From assembly GCA_947565185.1 (NCBI GenBank), contig CANODU010000007.1, positions 1-51,692 on the forward strand: a stretch of 51,692 nucleotides of DNA, read 5' to 3'. How positions within the stretch are numbered: position 1 is the stretch's first letter; each line of letters starts with the position of its first letter. This DNA is from an uncultured Eggerthellaceae bacterium. Lineage in GTDB: Bacteria; Actinomycetota; Coriobacteriia; Coriobacteriales; Eggerthellaceae. The translations under genes and the position numbers were made by a program. Shown piece after piece: positions 41,773 to 50,587 of this stretch. Under the pieces are notes generated by a model that was given only the letters and a program-made list of their open reading frames with translations, made no database searches and was not told where the DNA came from.

Positions 41773-43455
41773 TCACGCGTCTTTCAGCTCCCTCACATCT
41801 AACAGCATCTTCAGTGCCCATGAAGGCACCTCCGGATCGGAATAGCCATCGTCCAAGAAGACGAACGCGGTGTCGTAGTCAGGCGGTCTGCGCGGGAACA
41901 CGCCTTCGCCGTCAGTGAAGTAGATGAGCCCGCGCAGATCCGTGAATTCGCCCTTCTCCACAAGCGCATCCACATGGTCGAACACGGGACGGAAATCCGT
42001 TCCGCCAAACCCCTTGAGCTCCATGTTCTGAAGATAGAGGTCCAGCTGATCCAATGACGTGATCTTCGTGTCCTCTTGGACAGCAGCGTCGCACTGGATG
42101 ATGTGGATGTTCACGCGATCGTGGAAGCTCTCCGATGAATGCAGGATGTTGTAGGTCTTGTTCATGAATGCCTGCACTACCTCCCCCGAGCACGATTCAG
42201 AGGTATCGATGGCGATGGCGAAGTCATGCACGCGCTTGTCCTCTTTGTACTCCAGCGGCTCGATGAGCGGCATGTTGCCGTAGCGGTCCATCCCGAAAGT
42301 GTAGTAGATGTAGTCGAACTCATCGTCATTGACGCGCATGGTCTCATGCAGCGTGGCAAAGCGACGCAGGAACTCCTCATAGCTCCCTACTTCACGGTTG
42401 AGCGCACGCAGATGATCCACCAGATTGCCCGCGCCCTCGCCGCGCTTGGCCAGATGCGCCTCAAGCTCCATCTGGATCTTGAGACCAGCTTCCTCCCACT
42501 CATGAGCCACGTCCTCAGCAGAGCGATCATCAAAAGGTTCGCTCCCCTCATGGCGTGCATCTGCGGCATTCCCCGCGTTGCCGCTCGCATCCTCATCCTG
42601 CCTACCTTCGCCTTCCCCGTCACCTGATGAGCCATCCACGATATCGTTCAACGCCTCGGACTCAAGCGATTGGCGGGCGCTGCCCTTACGCGTGCCGGAT
42701 GCCTCTTGCGGACGCTCCGGATCAGCCGACTCTGCACCCGATGGATCTTCAGGCTCTCCATACCAGAGGCTGTGCGAATCGTGATAGAACATGGGTGCGA
42801 GCGACTTCAGATCCGTCTTGTTGCCCTCATTGCCGAAGAACCAGTAGAGGCGCTCTGCCGTGATGAGGCCGCCTACATGCGCGCTCAAGACCTTCAAGGA
42901 CTCCTTGGCGCGCCGGTCCATATTCGCTGGGAAGGCATCTCCCACCAGATCCAAGATCATGGCTTCGATGGCGATATCGCATGCCGCATCCCAAGGCTGG
43001 CGCAGCACGGAATAGAGCATGAAGGGATGCCGGAAGATGCAGTGGAACAAGCAATGGATCACATCGCGCACCACTTCATTGAAGGACAGCTTGAAGCGAT
43101 CCACCACATAGACCGGATCGAAGTAGAGCGCGCGCCCGTCGCTGGCGATGCCATACAGATCGAACCGAGGGACGAGCGGCATGCGCCACAGAGCGCTATC
43201 CAAGAAGCGGAAGCGAACGGCCAGAGCGCGGCGCGCCTCTTCCAATACCTCCAAAGCCACTGGTTCGCATGCCTCATAGCGTGCAAGCTTTCGCGCCATG
43301 CGCTCTTCGGTGATGAGGTCTATGCGCTCCTCTGAAGAAGCGCCCTTCCGCCCTGCGGTGCCAAGGACGTCCAGCCCGCGCCGCTTGCGCTCTTCGCGGC
43401 GCGCAAGGGCCACATCGCCGTCAAGGATGGGTGTCGTGTCTTGGATGCGCGCCAT
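41773..43455 (-). CDS. VWA domain protein with DUF2201-type metallopeptidase-like region
   Basis: A 560-residue protein. The N-terminal part (about 55-265) resembles the DUF2201 putative metallopeptidase domain, but the zinc motif expected as HExxH reads HCLFH (VIHCLFHCIFRHPF), the catalytic Glu being replaced by Cys. An acidic, low-complexity linker (about 240-310) follows. The C-terminal VWA-like domain (about 420-560) has the MIDAS sequence DTSES (DxSxS), and later GGTDFRP and YFTDGEG. The ATG overlaps the LRR gene stop as TGATG. It pairs with the MoxR-type ATPase encoded next. Confidence 0.85.
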   Translation of the reverse strand: MARIQDTTPILDGDVALARREERKRRGLDVLGTAGRKGASSEERIDLITEERMARKLARYEACEPVALEVLEEARRALAVRFRFLDSALWRMPLVPRFDLYGIASDGRALYFDPVYVVDRFKLSFNEVVRDVIHCLFHCIFRHPFMLYSVLRQPWDAACDIAIEAMILDLVGDAFPANMDRRAKESLKVLSAHVGGLITAERLYWFFGNEGNKTDLKSLAPMFYHDSHSLWYGEPEDPSGAESADPERPQEASGTRKGSARQSLESEALNDIVDGSSGDGEGEGRQDEDASGNAGNAADARHEGSEPFDDRSAEDVAHEWEEAGLKIQMELEAHLAKRGEGAGNLVDHLRALNREVGSYEEFLRRFATLHETMRVNDDEFDYIYYTFGMDRYGNMPLIEPLEYKEDKRVHDFAIAIDTSESCSGEVVQAFMNKTYNILHSSESFHDRVNIHIIQCDAAVQEDTKITSLDQLDLYLQNMELKGFGGTDFRPVFDHVDALVEKGEFTDLRGLIYFTDGEGVFPRRPPDYDTAFVFLDDGYSDPEVPSWALKMLLDVRELKDA

Positions 43456-45407
43456 CAGAGGGTGAGATCCAATCGCGATCCGAGCCCCAGCCGGCGCTTG
43501 AGCTCTAGAAGGCAGCCGATAGCCTGGGCATCCGCCTTCCTCGTTACCTGATCGAGGGCGCTCTCGATGGCATCATGGTCCAAAACGCCCCATGCGGCAA
43601 GATCGCCAAGCGCCTGCATATCCCCTGCCGAAGCGAAGCAGAGGCAAACTGCCTCCTGCTTGCGCCGCAGGATGCCCAAGTACAGATCGCGCATGTCCTC
43701 ATCCATCCAGATAGGCTCGCGCAGACGCGCTACGGCACCTCGCGCGAATTCGGACACATCGCGCGTGTTCGTGACCCACGCATCGTAATAGGGAAAGACG
43801 AAGACAGTGCATCCTTGCTCGGCAGTGAAGAGCTCTGTGAAGGCGCGAAAGCGAGTGGATAGGCTGGGAACGGGAAGCGTCACGCGCCGCTTCTGTCCAA
43901 GCGGCGCATCCTCATGGCCAGGAACCCACTTCAAAGGGACATCGACTATGACCTTGGGGATGGAGCGCGCAACGGAAAGAGCGCCTTGGCAGATGCTCTG
44001 CATATGCCCATGCATCCAGAGCTCTTCGATATCAACAGCCCCCATGAAGGCGTAGGGCGCTATCCGGTTCACGGCATCGGGGATATGCACGCGCGTGTCA
44101 GGGCCAACGTAGAGAAGCGCCTTGTCAGCGCCTGCATCCCCAGCTCCGCGCTCGCAAAGCACTCCCCCTTCCAGATAGAAGCGCTCATTGCGCGCATCCA
44201 GATCAAGATGATCCAGCGGCCTGCGCATCCGGGCCGTATTCTCGCCACCTACAAGCAACGCCCCTTCCCCGATATGCTCCACCTTGGCGGAGAGGCGCAA
44301 AGAGCTGATATCCGTCTCCGTGAACGCATGTGCACCGATGCGCTCCAAGCTCTCAGGGAGGGAGATGTGCACAAGCCTCCTGCATCCCTTGAATGCATCG
44401 TCACCGATCCTCTTGAGCCCTTCAGGCAACGTCACAGAGCGCAGGTGCCTATTCCGACAGCATGCTCCTGGCAGGATCTCCGTACAATCAGGCGCAACCG
44501 CATAATCCGCAACGCAGCTCAAGATGCCAGCCAGCTGTCCGTCGCTGTAAAGCCCCCCAGCACGATCCAGGACATAGCGCTCATTGCCCTCATCGATCCT
44601 GATCATCCCTTCCTCTTCGGCAGGGGTCTTGTCGAACGCATCCGCGAAAAGCTCCTGGACAGAGGCGGGAATGCGGATGCGCTCCAAGCCAGAGAGCGCG
44701 AAGGCGGATGCTTCGATGCCCTGCACACCCTGTCCAAGAGAACAGCTCTTGAGTCCCTTGCAGCCATAGAAGGCCTTCTCTTCGATCATGCGAACAGAAT
44801 CAGGGATATCGATATGCTCTAGCCCTGACTTCGCGAAAGCCAATCGCCCGATGCTTTGAAGGCCTGCTGGAAGCGTCACCCGGCGCAACCTCTCTGCCGA
44901 ATCGAATGCACGAGATCCGATGCGCTCGCATCCAGATGCAATCTCGTAGCTCTCAACAGGCACCACCATGCAGATGAGCTCCTTGCCATCTTTGGAATAG
45001 ACAGCGAAGCCATCGCTTGCGAAATGGGGATTATCCGGGTGCACGCTCACGCGCACATGGGCAAGCGGGCCATCTTGACCGCATTTGATGGAGCGGATCT
45101 CAGCCCCGATAGCCACTTCATCTCCAACGACGCGGGCCATGATGGAGGGATCATCTTCCATGCACACAGGGGAGGCCTCTGGAGACGGGCCAGCAGCCGC
45201 GCACCCAGAGACATCCCCTCTCTGCATCCCCTCAAGAGCTGGATCATTGATGAGCGCTAGGTTCCGGAGCTCGATCGGACTGAGGCGCACAGGCGGCAGG
45301 TCCGCCTCAGCGCTCTGCCGAGAGACGCTCTGCTCAATGCCCTGCCCCACCGAGACGCTCCTTTCCTTCATCTGTCGCATCACCACGCCGAAGGGCAGGA
45401 CTCGCAC
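43455..45407 (-). CDS. BspA-type leucine-rich repeat protein (cytosolic)
   Basis: About 650 residues. The centre (about 150-490) carries many LRR_5/BspA-type repeats (LRRVTLPAGLQSIGRLAF, LEHIDIPDSVRMIEEKAF, LRSVTLPEGLKRIGDDAF). The C-terminus (about 510-650) looks like a helical, ankyrin-like end (AAWGVLDHDAIESALDQVTR). There is no signal peptide or anchor, unlike most surface BspA proteins. The start is uncertain: GTG 45407, GTG 45386, ATG 45380 and ATG 45371 are all open; the longer upstream frame overlaps the MFS gene and is not real. It is the first gene of the LRR-VWA-MoxR-chaperone operon. Target unknown. Confidence 0.8.
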   Translation of the reverse strand: MRVLPFGVVMRQMKERSVSVGQGIEQSVSRQSAEADLPPVRLSPIELRNLALINDPALEGMQRGDVSGCAAAGPSPEASPVCMEDDPSIMARVVGDEVAIGAEIRSIKCGQDGPLAHVRVSVHPDNPHFASDGFAVYSKDGKELICMVVPVESYEIASGCERIGSRAFDSAERLRRVTLPAGLQSIGRLAFAKSGLEHIDIPDSVRMIEEKAFYGCKGLKSCSLGQGVQGIEASAFALSGLERIRIPASVQELFADAFDKTPAEEEGMIRIDEGNERYVLDRAGGLYSDGQLAGILSCVADYAVAPDCTEILPGACCRNRHLRSVTLPEGLKRIGDDAFKGCRRLVHISLPESLERIGAHAFTETDISSLRLSAKVEHIGEGALLVGGENTARMRRPLDHLDLDARNERFYLEGGVLCERGAGDAGADKALLYVGPDTRVHIPDAVNRIAPYAFMGAVDIEELWMHGHMQSICQGALSVARSIPKVIVDVPLKWVPGHEDAPLGQKRRVTLPVPSLSTRFRAFTELFTAEQGCTVFVFPYYDAWVTNTRDVSEFARGAVARLREPIWMDEDMRDLYLGILRRKQEAVCLCFASAGDMQALGDLAAWGVLDHDAIESALDQVTRKADAQAIGCLLELKRRLGLGSRLDLTL

Positions 45408-45451
45408 CTGCCCTGCCCCGACGTCCTCTTCGATCTTGCTCCTTTGCGCTC

Positions 45452-46678
45452 TCAAGCCACGTTCTCGATGACCTCGCAGGACTCTTCCACCACGGTCACC
45501 TGATTCTGCGAATAGAGCTTCAACGGCAGAAGCAGCACGGCCGCCAGCACGCAGAATCCGCACATCGTGATGGCCGCCGCCGTCCATCCGAACGTTTGCG
45601 CCACGAAGCCGATGAGCGGAGGGCCCAGCAAGATGCCCAGATTGAACCCAATGGACACCACACCCAAAGCGACACCCGCCAATTCGGGCTTCTTGACCGT
45701 GAGCGCTGTCATCGTCCAAAGCACGCAGGGGAATCCCGCATCGGCGAACGCGTAGACGATCACGAATGGCACGATGAGCATGGGATTGCCGAAGACCATG
45801 CCCCAGAGCACCACGACACCGTATAGGATGAGCATCAAGGATCCGAATACCTTCTGATTGCGGACCTTGTTCAGGATGGATCCCCATACGAGCGCTGCGA
45901 CCACCGCACCCAAGGAGAAGCAGGCTACCCAATTGTTGGACTCATCCACTGACCAGCCATAGATATCTGACCAACATGTAGCCACCCAGTTCACGAAGCC
46001 GAAGCATGCGATGCAGAAGCACATCGTGACCGCAGCCATGAGCCAAGGATAGGGCGATCTGATCCCCTCGGCAATGGAGACCTCCTCGCTTTCCACATCC
46101 GCAAAGCTGTCTTCCGGACGCGGGCTCTTCACGCAGATGATGTAGAACAGAAGAGCCACGACGCAGGCAGCAAGACCGAACCACCACATGCCCTGCCAGC
46201 CGAAGTTCACCGTGAGCACGCCGCCCAAGAAGAACATGACCGCCTGCGCGCACATCTGGTACACCGCCCAGATGCTCATGGGAAGGCCACGCTTGGTCTC
46301 GGGGAACCACATGGCGATGACCGCAGGACCGATGACCGACATGAGCCCCACGCCCATGCCTTCGATGACCCGGCTTATCATGAGCACAGCCGTGTTCTCG
46401 AAGACAAGGCCGATGAGAGAGCCACCGATGGCGCAGCCAAGCGCGATGATGCCGCCCCACTTGGGACCGATCTTGTTCAAGATGACAGCGGCCGGTATGG
46501 CGATCACGATGCCCACGAGCGAGAACACCGAGCTCAGCCATCCGGCCGTTGCCATATCTATGTTGAGCGCCTCTTGCAGGACCAGCATGCACGGAGCAAC
46601 TTTGTTCTGCACGAGCGCCAAAGCGATTCCGGCGAAGATCGTGACGAGCGCCACCACCCATGCCTTCTTCGTATTCAT
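45452..46678 (-). CDS. MFS transporter (NimT/CynX-like), copy B
   Basis: A 408-residue 12-helix carrier. Typical features: AGIALALVQNKVAPCMLVLQ in helix 1, SRVIEGMGVGLMSVIGPAVI in helix 4, and MWFPETKRGLPMSIW in the loop after it. It is clearly a paralogue of the MFS gene at 48626 (same VIEG-G--LIS-I, MWFP-KR--PM-IW blocks). Its gene follows the amidohydrolase by 128 bases, with a hairpin between. Such carriers often serve small organic acids or other anions in this bacterial group. ATG at 46678. Confidence 0.85.
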   Translation of the reverse strand: MNTKKAWVVALVTIFAGIALALVQNKVAPCMLVLQEALNIDMATAGWLSSVFSLVGIVIAIPAAVILNKIGPKWGGIIALGCAIGGSLIGLVFENTAVLMISRVIEGMGVGLMSVIGPAVIAMWFPETKRGLPMSIWAVYQMCAQAVMFFLGGVLTVNFGWQGMWWFGLAACVVALLFYIICVKSPRPEDSFADVESEEVSIAEGIRSPYPWLMAAVTMCFCIACFGFVNWVATCWSDIYGWSVDESNNWVACFSLGAVVAALVWGSILNKVRNQKVFGSLMLILYGVVVLWGMVFGNPMLIVPFVIVYAFADAGFPCVLWTMTALTVKKPELAGVALGVVSIGFNLGILLGPPLIGFVAQTFGWTAAAITMCGFCVLAAVLLLPLKLYSQNQVTVVEESCEVIENVA

Positions 46679-46706
46679 TGCAAAAACCTCACATCCGAGC
46701 CCTCTT

Positions 46707-46735
46707 CCCCTTGATGCGCGAAACGCATCAAGGGG
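46707..46735 (-). terminator. Strong hairpin between amidohydrolase and MFS copy B
   Basis: CCCCTTGATGCG and CGCATCAAGGGG (12 pairs) around a five-base loop. On the minus strand no clear T-run follows, and the MFS start is 29 bases downstream. It may attenuate or separate transcription of the two genes, or stabilise the 3' end of the amidohydrolase message. Confidence 0.5.
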
Positions 46736-46806
46736 ACGGGTTCGATGAACGATTGGATATAGGTCTCGCGCCTTGAAGACGCGAGGCGCCTTTCGAATGC
46801 CGTGTC

Positions 46807-48471
46807 TTACGCCTCGTAGACCACCTTGCCGCCGAGGATGGTCTTATGGACCTTCGTGGTGCGGTAGTCTTCAACATCCCCTGTGATGAAATCCTTCGGG
46901 AATAGGGTCATATCAGCCAGATTTCCCACTTCGATGGAACCAAGTCGATCCTCATCATGCAGGAACCAGGCTGCATTCTTCGTCCACATGAACAGAGTTT
47001 CGATGGGAGTGACCTTCGATTCGTCTCCGTTGGACAACGTCTCTCCCGTCGTCTCATCAAGGCGCGTGATGGCGTAATACATGCCCATCATGGGATCAGG
47101 CGGGACGACCGGGCTATCCGATCCTCCACCGCATACGATGCCATTCTTGAAGAGCAAGCCAGGTGACTGGATGCGCATAGCCTGTTCTTCGTAGAATTGC
47201 GGAGCCTCGCCCATGGTGCTCACCAGCGTTGGTTGCACGGTGGCGCCGATGTTCATCTCGCGCATGCGAGGGAACTGATCCTCATGGGGGAATTGATAGT
47301 GGATCAGGTAATGATGGCGAGGACGGACATCGCTGATCTTGCTGGCCGCCTCGAAAGCGTTCAGAGCCATATCCTCAGCAGCATCGCCGATGGTATGGAT
47401 GCCGAATTGCCAACCAAGCTCTTGCGCCTTGCAGACGAAGGCGGAGATCTCCTCTTGAGTCCAAACGCTTGACCCAAGATAGTCTGGCCGCGTCTTATAG
47501 CCCTCGCGCATGAGCGCCGTATATGTAGCCGGAATGCCGTCAAGCGTCACCTTCACGCCATTGAGCTTCAGCATCTCATCGCCAAAGCCAGTGACGCAGT
47601 CCATCTCCTCCAGGCGACGCAGATGCGTTTCCTTGTCACCATAGGCGGAATCAAGATAGAACATGAGGTTGGCACGATAGGACAGCTTGCCCTCGTTCTT
47701 CGCCTCCAGATACGTGCGCATCTGGTCGAACAGGAGATTCGCATCGATGGCGCTCGTGATGCCGAGGCTATTCAAGTACTTGCCAACTGCTTCGATGCTC
47801 TCGATCCGTTGCGATGCGCTGAGCTCCGGGATGACGCGCTGAACGAGATCCATGGCCGAGTTCTCGTACAGATACCCATCAAGTGCACCATCGTCTGCAT
47901 GTCCGATGGTGCCACCTTCAGGATCAGGCGTCTCAGCCGTGATCTCTGCCGCCTCGATAGCCTTGGAATTCACCATGGCCGTATGGAAGCATGTGCGCAT
48001 GCAGAACAGCGGATTGTTCGGGCAGAGCTCATCCAGCTCTTCCAGCGTGAGCGGTGTTGGATCGTCCCACACCAGTTCGTTCCAGCTGTTCCCTTGGATC
48101 CATTCCCCGTCGGGAGTCTTATCCGCATATTCTTTGATGATCGCTTTGACATCAGCGCGCTTCGTCAAGGGCCTGAAATCGATATTGCGAAGATTGTTGC
48201 CCGTCCACGTGCAATGCATGTGGCTTTCGACGAATCCAGGGATCACGATCTCGCCGGGAGCATCGATGACCTCGGTATGAGGTCCGATCAGGGCGTCCAT
48301 ATCAGCGGCAGTGCCTACTGCGATGAACTTCCCATCCTTAGCCGCAACGCCGCCATCCTCATAGATCGGGAAATCCCTCTTCCCCTGCTGGATCTCTTCG
48401 CACGTGATGGCAACCGTATAGACCTTCGCATGCCGTATGACCAGATCCGCCTCTGGATACCATTCTTTCAT
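46807..48471 (-). CDS. Amidohydrolase family protein (YtcJ-like, amidohydrolase 3)
   Basis: A 554-residue metal-dependent hydrolase. The metal-binding HxH lies in GFVESHMHCTW (H84, H86), a further His in GIHTIGDAAEDM, and an HxH-like HYLIHYQFP precedes the final Asp in GGGSDSPV. This is the layout of YtcJ/LAF3-type amidohydrolases, whose substrates are mostly unknown N- or ester-linked aromatic compounds. I start at ATG 48471 (MKEWYPEADLVIRH), preceded by GTGAGGCG; the upstream ATG at 48513 has a poorer context. It lies between two paralogous MFS genes, so probably acts on a compound taken up by one of them. Confidence 0.88.
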   Translation of the reverse strand: MKEWYPEADLVIRHAKVYTVAITCEEIQQGKRDFPIYEDGGVAAKDGKFIAVGTAADMDALIGPHTEVIDAPGEIVIPGFVESHMHCTWTGNNLRNIDFRPLTKRADVKAIIKEYADKTPDGEWIQGNSWNELVWDDPTPLTLEELDELCPNNPLFCMRTCFHTAMVNSKAIEAAEITAETPDPEGGTIGHADDGALDGYLYENSAMDLVQRVIPELSASQRIESIEAVGKYLNSLGITSAIDANLLFDQMRTYLEAKNEGKLSYRANLMFYLDSAYGDKETHLRRLEEMDCVTGFGDEMLKLNGVKVTLDGIPATYTALMREGYKTRPDYLGSSVWTQEEISAFVCKAQELGWQFGIHTIGDAAEDMALNAFEAASKISDVRPRHHYLIHYQFPHEDQFPRMREMNIGATVQPTLVSTMGEAPQFYEEQAMRIQSPGLLFKNGIVCGGGSDSPVVPPDPMMGMYYAITRLDETTGETLSNGDESKVTPIETLFMWTKNAAWFLHDEDRLGSIEVGNLADMTLFPKDFITGDVEDYRTTKVHKTILGGKVVYEA

Positions 48472-48559
48472 GCTGCGCCTCACATTTCCGTCTGCCACCG
48501 CGCTGCTTCCCATCCTAGGGCATCACGATGCACAGACTTGAGTTCGTATCCTCAATGTA

Positions 48560-48588
48560 AGCGGCATGCCGCCCACCAGCATGCCGCT
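48560..48588 (-). terminator. Hairpin after MFS copy A
   Basis: AGCGGCATGC and GCATGCCGCT (10 pairs) with a nine-base loop, 38 bases past the stop of the MFS gene. The loop and arm also contain GTGG followed by GCGGCATGCCGC on the minus strand, which could be an eighth REP-like element. No long T-run is present. Confidence 0.5.
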
Positions 48589-48625
48589 CCTAGAACCGAT
48601 CCTATGCAGAACAGCTCACAGGAAG

Positions 48626-49918
48626 CTATGCATCGAGCTTCTTCTGCTCTGCTGCCTCCTTGGCTTCATCCGCCAATATCTCAGCTTCTGTCTCCTCATC
48701 ACCATGAAGCTTGAGCGTTGCGAAGCAGATGCCGCCGATGAGCTGGGCAACCGTTGCCACGATGGCGACATAGCCCCAGCCCGTTCCTCCCGTTGCATCC
48801 AAGATCATGCCAGCGATCGGGCCGCCGAGCATCATGCCGAAGTTGAGGAACATGGAGAAGAGCGCCGTTGATGCGCCAGCGAGACGAGGATCCGGCACGA
48901 CCTGCGTCGCGAAGGTCCACATAGCAGCCGCGAACACGCCTTCAAGGCAGCAGTACAGGATGCAGACGATCACGATAGCCCACATATCAACCACATGGTA
49001 GGCCGCGAAGAATACGAACGCGTACAGGATGCCATCGATAGCAACGAAGCGCTTGCGGCTTGCCAATCCCTTGAAGCGCGTCAAGATCCAGCCACCGATC
49101 ATGGCAGTGAAGATCTCCGCGAGATACACATACCCAACGATGCTATTGGCAACTGCGGGATCAAGCCCTGCTGCGTTGGTCCAATATGTTGCGATCCAAG
49201 TTGCGAACGTCATGATAGCCACGCCAAAGCCCACGCCACCGAGACCGATGATGTAGACGGCCTTGTACTTGAAGACCTGGCTCACCTTGACGGAGGTATC
49301 CTCAACGTCAGCGAAATTCTGATCAGCTGGTGGCGTACGGACGAATGCCGAGAACAGGATCAAGCCAAGCACGAGCAGGATGATGCTCACGATCCACATG
49401 TGCTTCCAGACCGCATCGGGACCGATGATGGAACCGGTCAAGAGGAAGCCACCGGCGATGGCGACCATCTGCCACGAGCTCCAAATGCCCATGGGGAAGC
49501 TTCTCTTGTTCGACGGGAACCACATGGAGATCGTCGATGGCGCGATGATGGAGATCAAGCTGATGCCAAAGCCCTCGATCACGCGGCTGGCGAGCAGCAT
49601 GTACTCATCCCCTGCGAAGAATCCGATGATGGCGCCCACCAACGTCACCGCGATGGAGATCACGCCGCCCTTGAGGATGCCCCACTTGCGAACCATCCAT
49701 ACAGCAGGAAACGCCAAGACGATGCCGAGCACATTGAAGATGCCTGAGATCCAACCAGCAACGCCTGCGCTCACATTCAGATCAACCTGAACCAAGCCGA
49801 TGACAGGGAGAACCTTGTTCTGCGTCCATGCCATCGCGATGCCAGCGATGAAGATCGCCAAGACGATCAACCAAGCCTTTGCGCCCGGACCTTTCGTCGT
49901 GTTTGTTGGAGTAGCCAC
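48626..49918 (-). CDS. MFS transporter (NimT/CynX-like), copy A
   Basis: A 430-residue 12-helix carrier. AGIAMAWTQNKVLPVIGLVQ (helix 1), SRVIEGFGISLISIIAPSTI (helix 4) and MWFPSNKRSFPMGIW match the paralogue at 45452. A charged C-terminal tail (about 400-430, EETEAEILADEAKEAAEQ) is extra. The GTG at 49918 has GGAGGGG five bases upstream. It is first in line after a 222-base regulatory gap, and is followed by the amidohydrolase gene. Confidence 0.87.
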   Translation of the reverse strand: MATPTNTTKGPGAKAWLIVLAIFIAGIAMAWTQNKVLPVIGLVQVDLNVSAGVAGWISGIFNVLGIVLAFPAVWMVRKWGILKGGVISIAVTLVGAIIGFFAGDEYMLLASRVIEGFGISLISIIAPSTISMWFPSNKRSFPMGIWSSWQMVAIAGGFLLTGSIIGPDAVWKHMWIVSIILLVLGLILFSAFVRTPPADQNFADVEDTSVKVSQVFKYKAVYIIGLGGVGFGVAIMTFATWIATYWTNAAGLDPAVANSIVGYVYLAEIFTAMIGGWILTRFKGLASRKRFVAIDGILYAFVFFAAYHVVDMWAIVIVCILYCCLEGVFAAAMWTFATQVVPDPRLAGASTALFSMFLNFGMMLGGPIAGMILDATGGTGWGYVAIVATVAQLIGGICFATLKLHGDEETEAEILADEAKEAAEQKKLDA

Positions 49919-50140
49919 AGTACCCCTCCTTAATCCCGAACCTTCCTCAGATTCGGGGAATTATGGCTTGTCGCCATAACCCGCCTAAAACCCCGTTCCG
50001 GACCGTTGTCGGTCAGGTCGTGATAATTTCAAACAGGGTATTTTGAAAGCCTTTCCAATGATCTATGAAACCTTCTTTTGCTTGAAGATCGGTAACACCT
50101 TGCAAGCTTTCCATTACCATGAGCACATGTGTGCTTGCTC
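49919..50140 (-). promoter_or_regulatory. Upstream control region of the MFS/amidohydrolase group
   Basis: A relatively AT-rich gap with several symmetric elements: the inverted repeat at 50027-50048, GACCG-TTGT-CGGTC (50001-50014), TTATGGC-GACAA-GCCATAA (minus strand, near 49962-49980) and CCCGAA...TTCGGG just before the ribosome-binding site. I could not place a convincing -35/-10 pair. It looks like a leader with operator and RNA-level folding. Confidence 0.45.
50027..50048. promoter_or_regulatory. Operator-like inverted repeat TTTCAAA-N8-TTTGAAA
   Basis: Two perfect seven-base arms, 15 bases centre to centre, about 110-130 bases upstream of the MFS start. A dimeric regulator (for instance of the LuxR-type families common in Eggerthellaceae) could bind here; no regulator gene is in the window. 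Confidence 0.5.
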
Positions 50141-50515
50141 TCACCGAGCAGCGCGCTCTTGCAGAGGTGCGGGATCTTGATCTTCGAACTCATGCCCGCA
50201 CCTCTTGCATACCTTTCGAGAGCTGATGGCATAGCTGCCGCATTCTGGACAGATCTTCGTCCTGCCTTCTTTCAAGCAGTCATCGCACAATGGCTTCTCG
50301 AAGGGCGTACAGAAGAAGCACGCTTTCTTGACCTCCGCATTCAAATGCGTGACCGCCTTGGTGTCATCGTGTTCCAATGCGCGTCCACATTTAGCGCAGA
50401 CTTCACGTTCGAATGGGTTGTACCATCCACAATCAGGGCATTCGACCGGAAACTTGAACTCTGCCTTCTTATGGCAACGCTGGCACCAGGGGCTGCATGT
50501 CCTACAATTTGGCAT
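50141..50515 (-). CDS. Multi-zinc-ribbon protein, unknown function
   Basis: A 124-residue protein with many CxxC pairs: CRTCSPWCQRC, CPDCGWYNPFEREVCAKCG, CFFCTPFEKPLCDDC and CPECGSYAISSRKVCKRCG. At least three or four zinc ribbons or rubredoxin-like knuckles are expected. No membrane segment, no signal. It lies on the same strand after the second zinc-ribbon gene and the Fe-S and molybdopterin genes. The function is not known; an accessory role for those redox proteins is inference from position. Confidence 0.75.
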   Translation of the reverse strand: MPNCRTCSPWCQRCHKKAEFKFPVECPDCGWYNPFEREVCAKCGRALEHDDTKAVTHLNAEVKKACFFCTPFEKPLCDDCLKEGRTKICPECGSYAISSRKVCKRCGHEFEDQDPAPLQERAAR

Positions 50516-50587
50516 CTGCTTCTCCTTCGTTCAGGAGCTGAGAACAGCAAGACATGACAGTCACATGCGAATACGGCTGGTCAAGGC

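Noticed and set aside
45408-45932. N-terminal 175-residue extension of the LRR protein
   Set aside because: It overlaps the 3' end of the MFS gene in another frame and reads as non-protein-like sequence; the real start is at or after 45407.
46755-46800. CTCGCG...CGCGAG hairpin as terminator of the amidohydrolase gene
   Set aside because: Short stem with a nine-base loop and no T-run; the stronger hairpin at 46707-46735 is the better candidate.
47623-48714. Plus-strand open frame of 363 codons over the amidohydrolase
   Set aside because: Antisense shadow of a well-supported gene; composition is that of a mirrored frame.
50029-50232. 67-codon minus-strand frame overlapping the zinc-ribbon gene end
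   Set aside because: It starts inside a better-supported coding region, has no ribosome-binding site, and covers the operator-like repeat.
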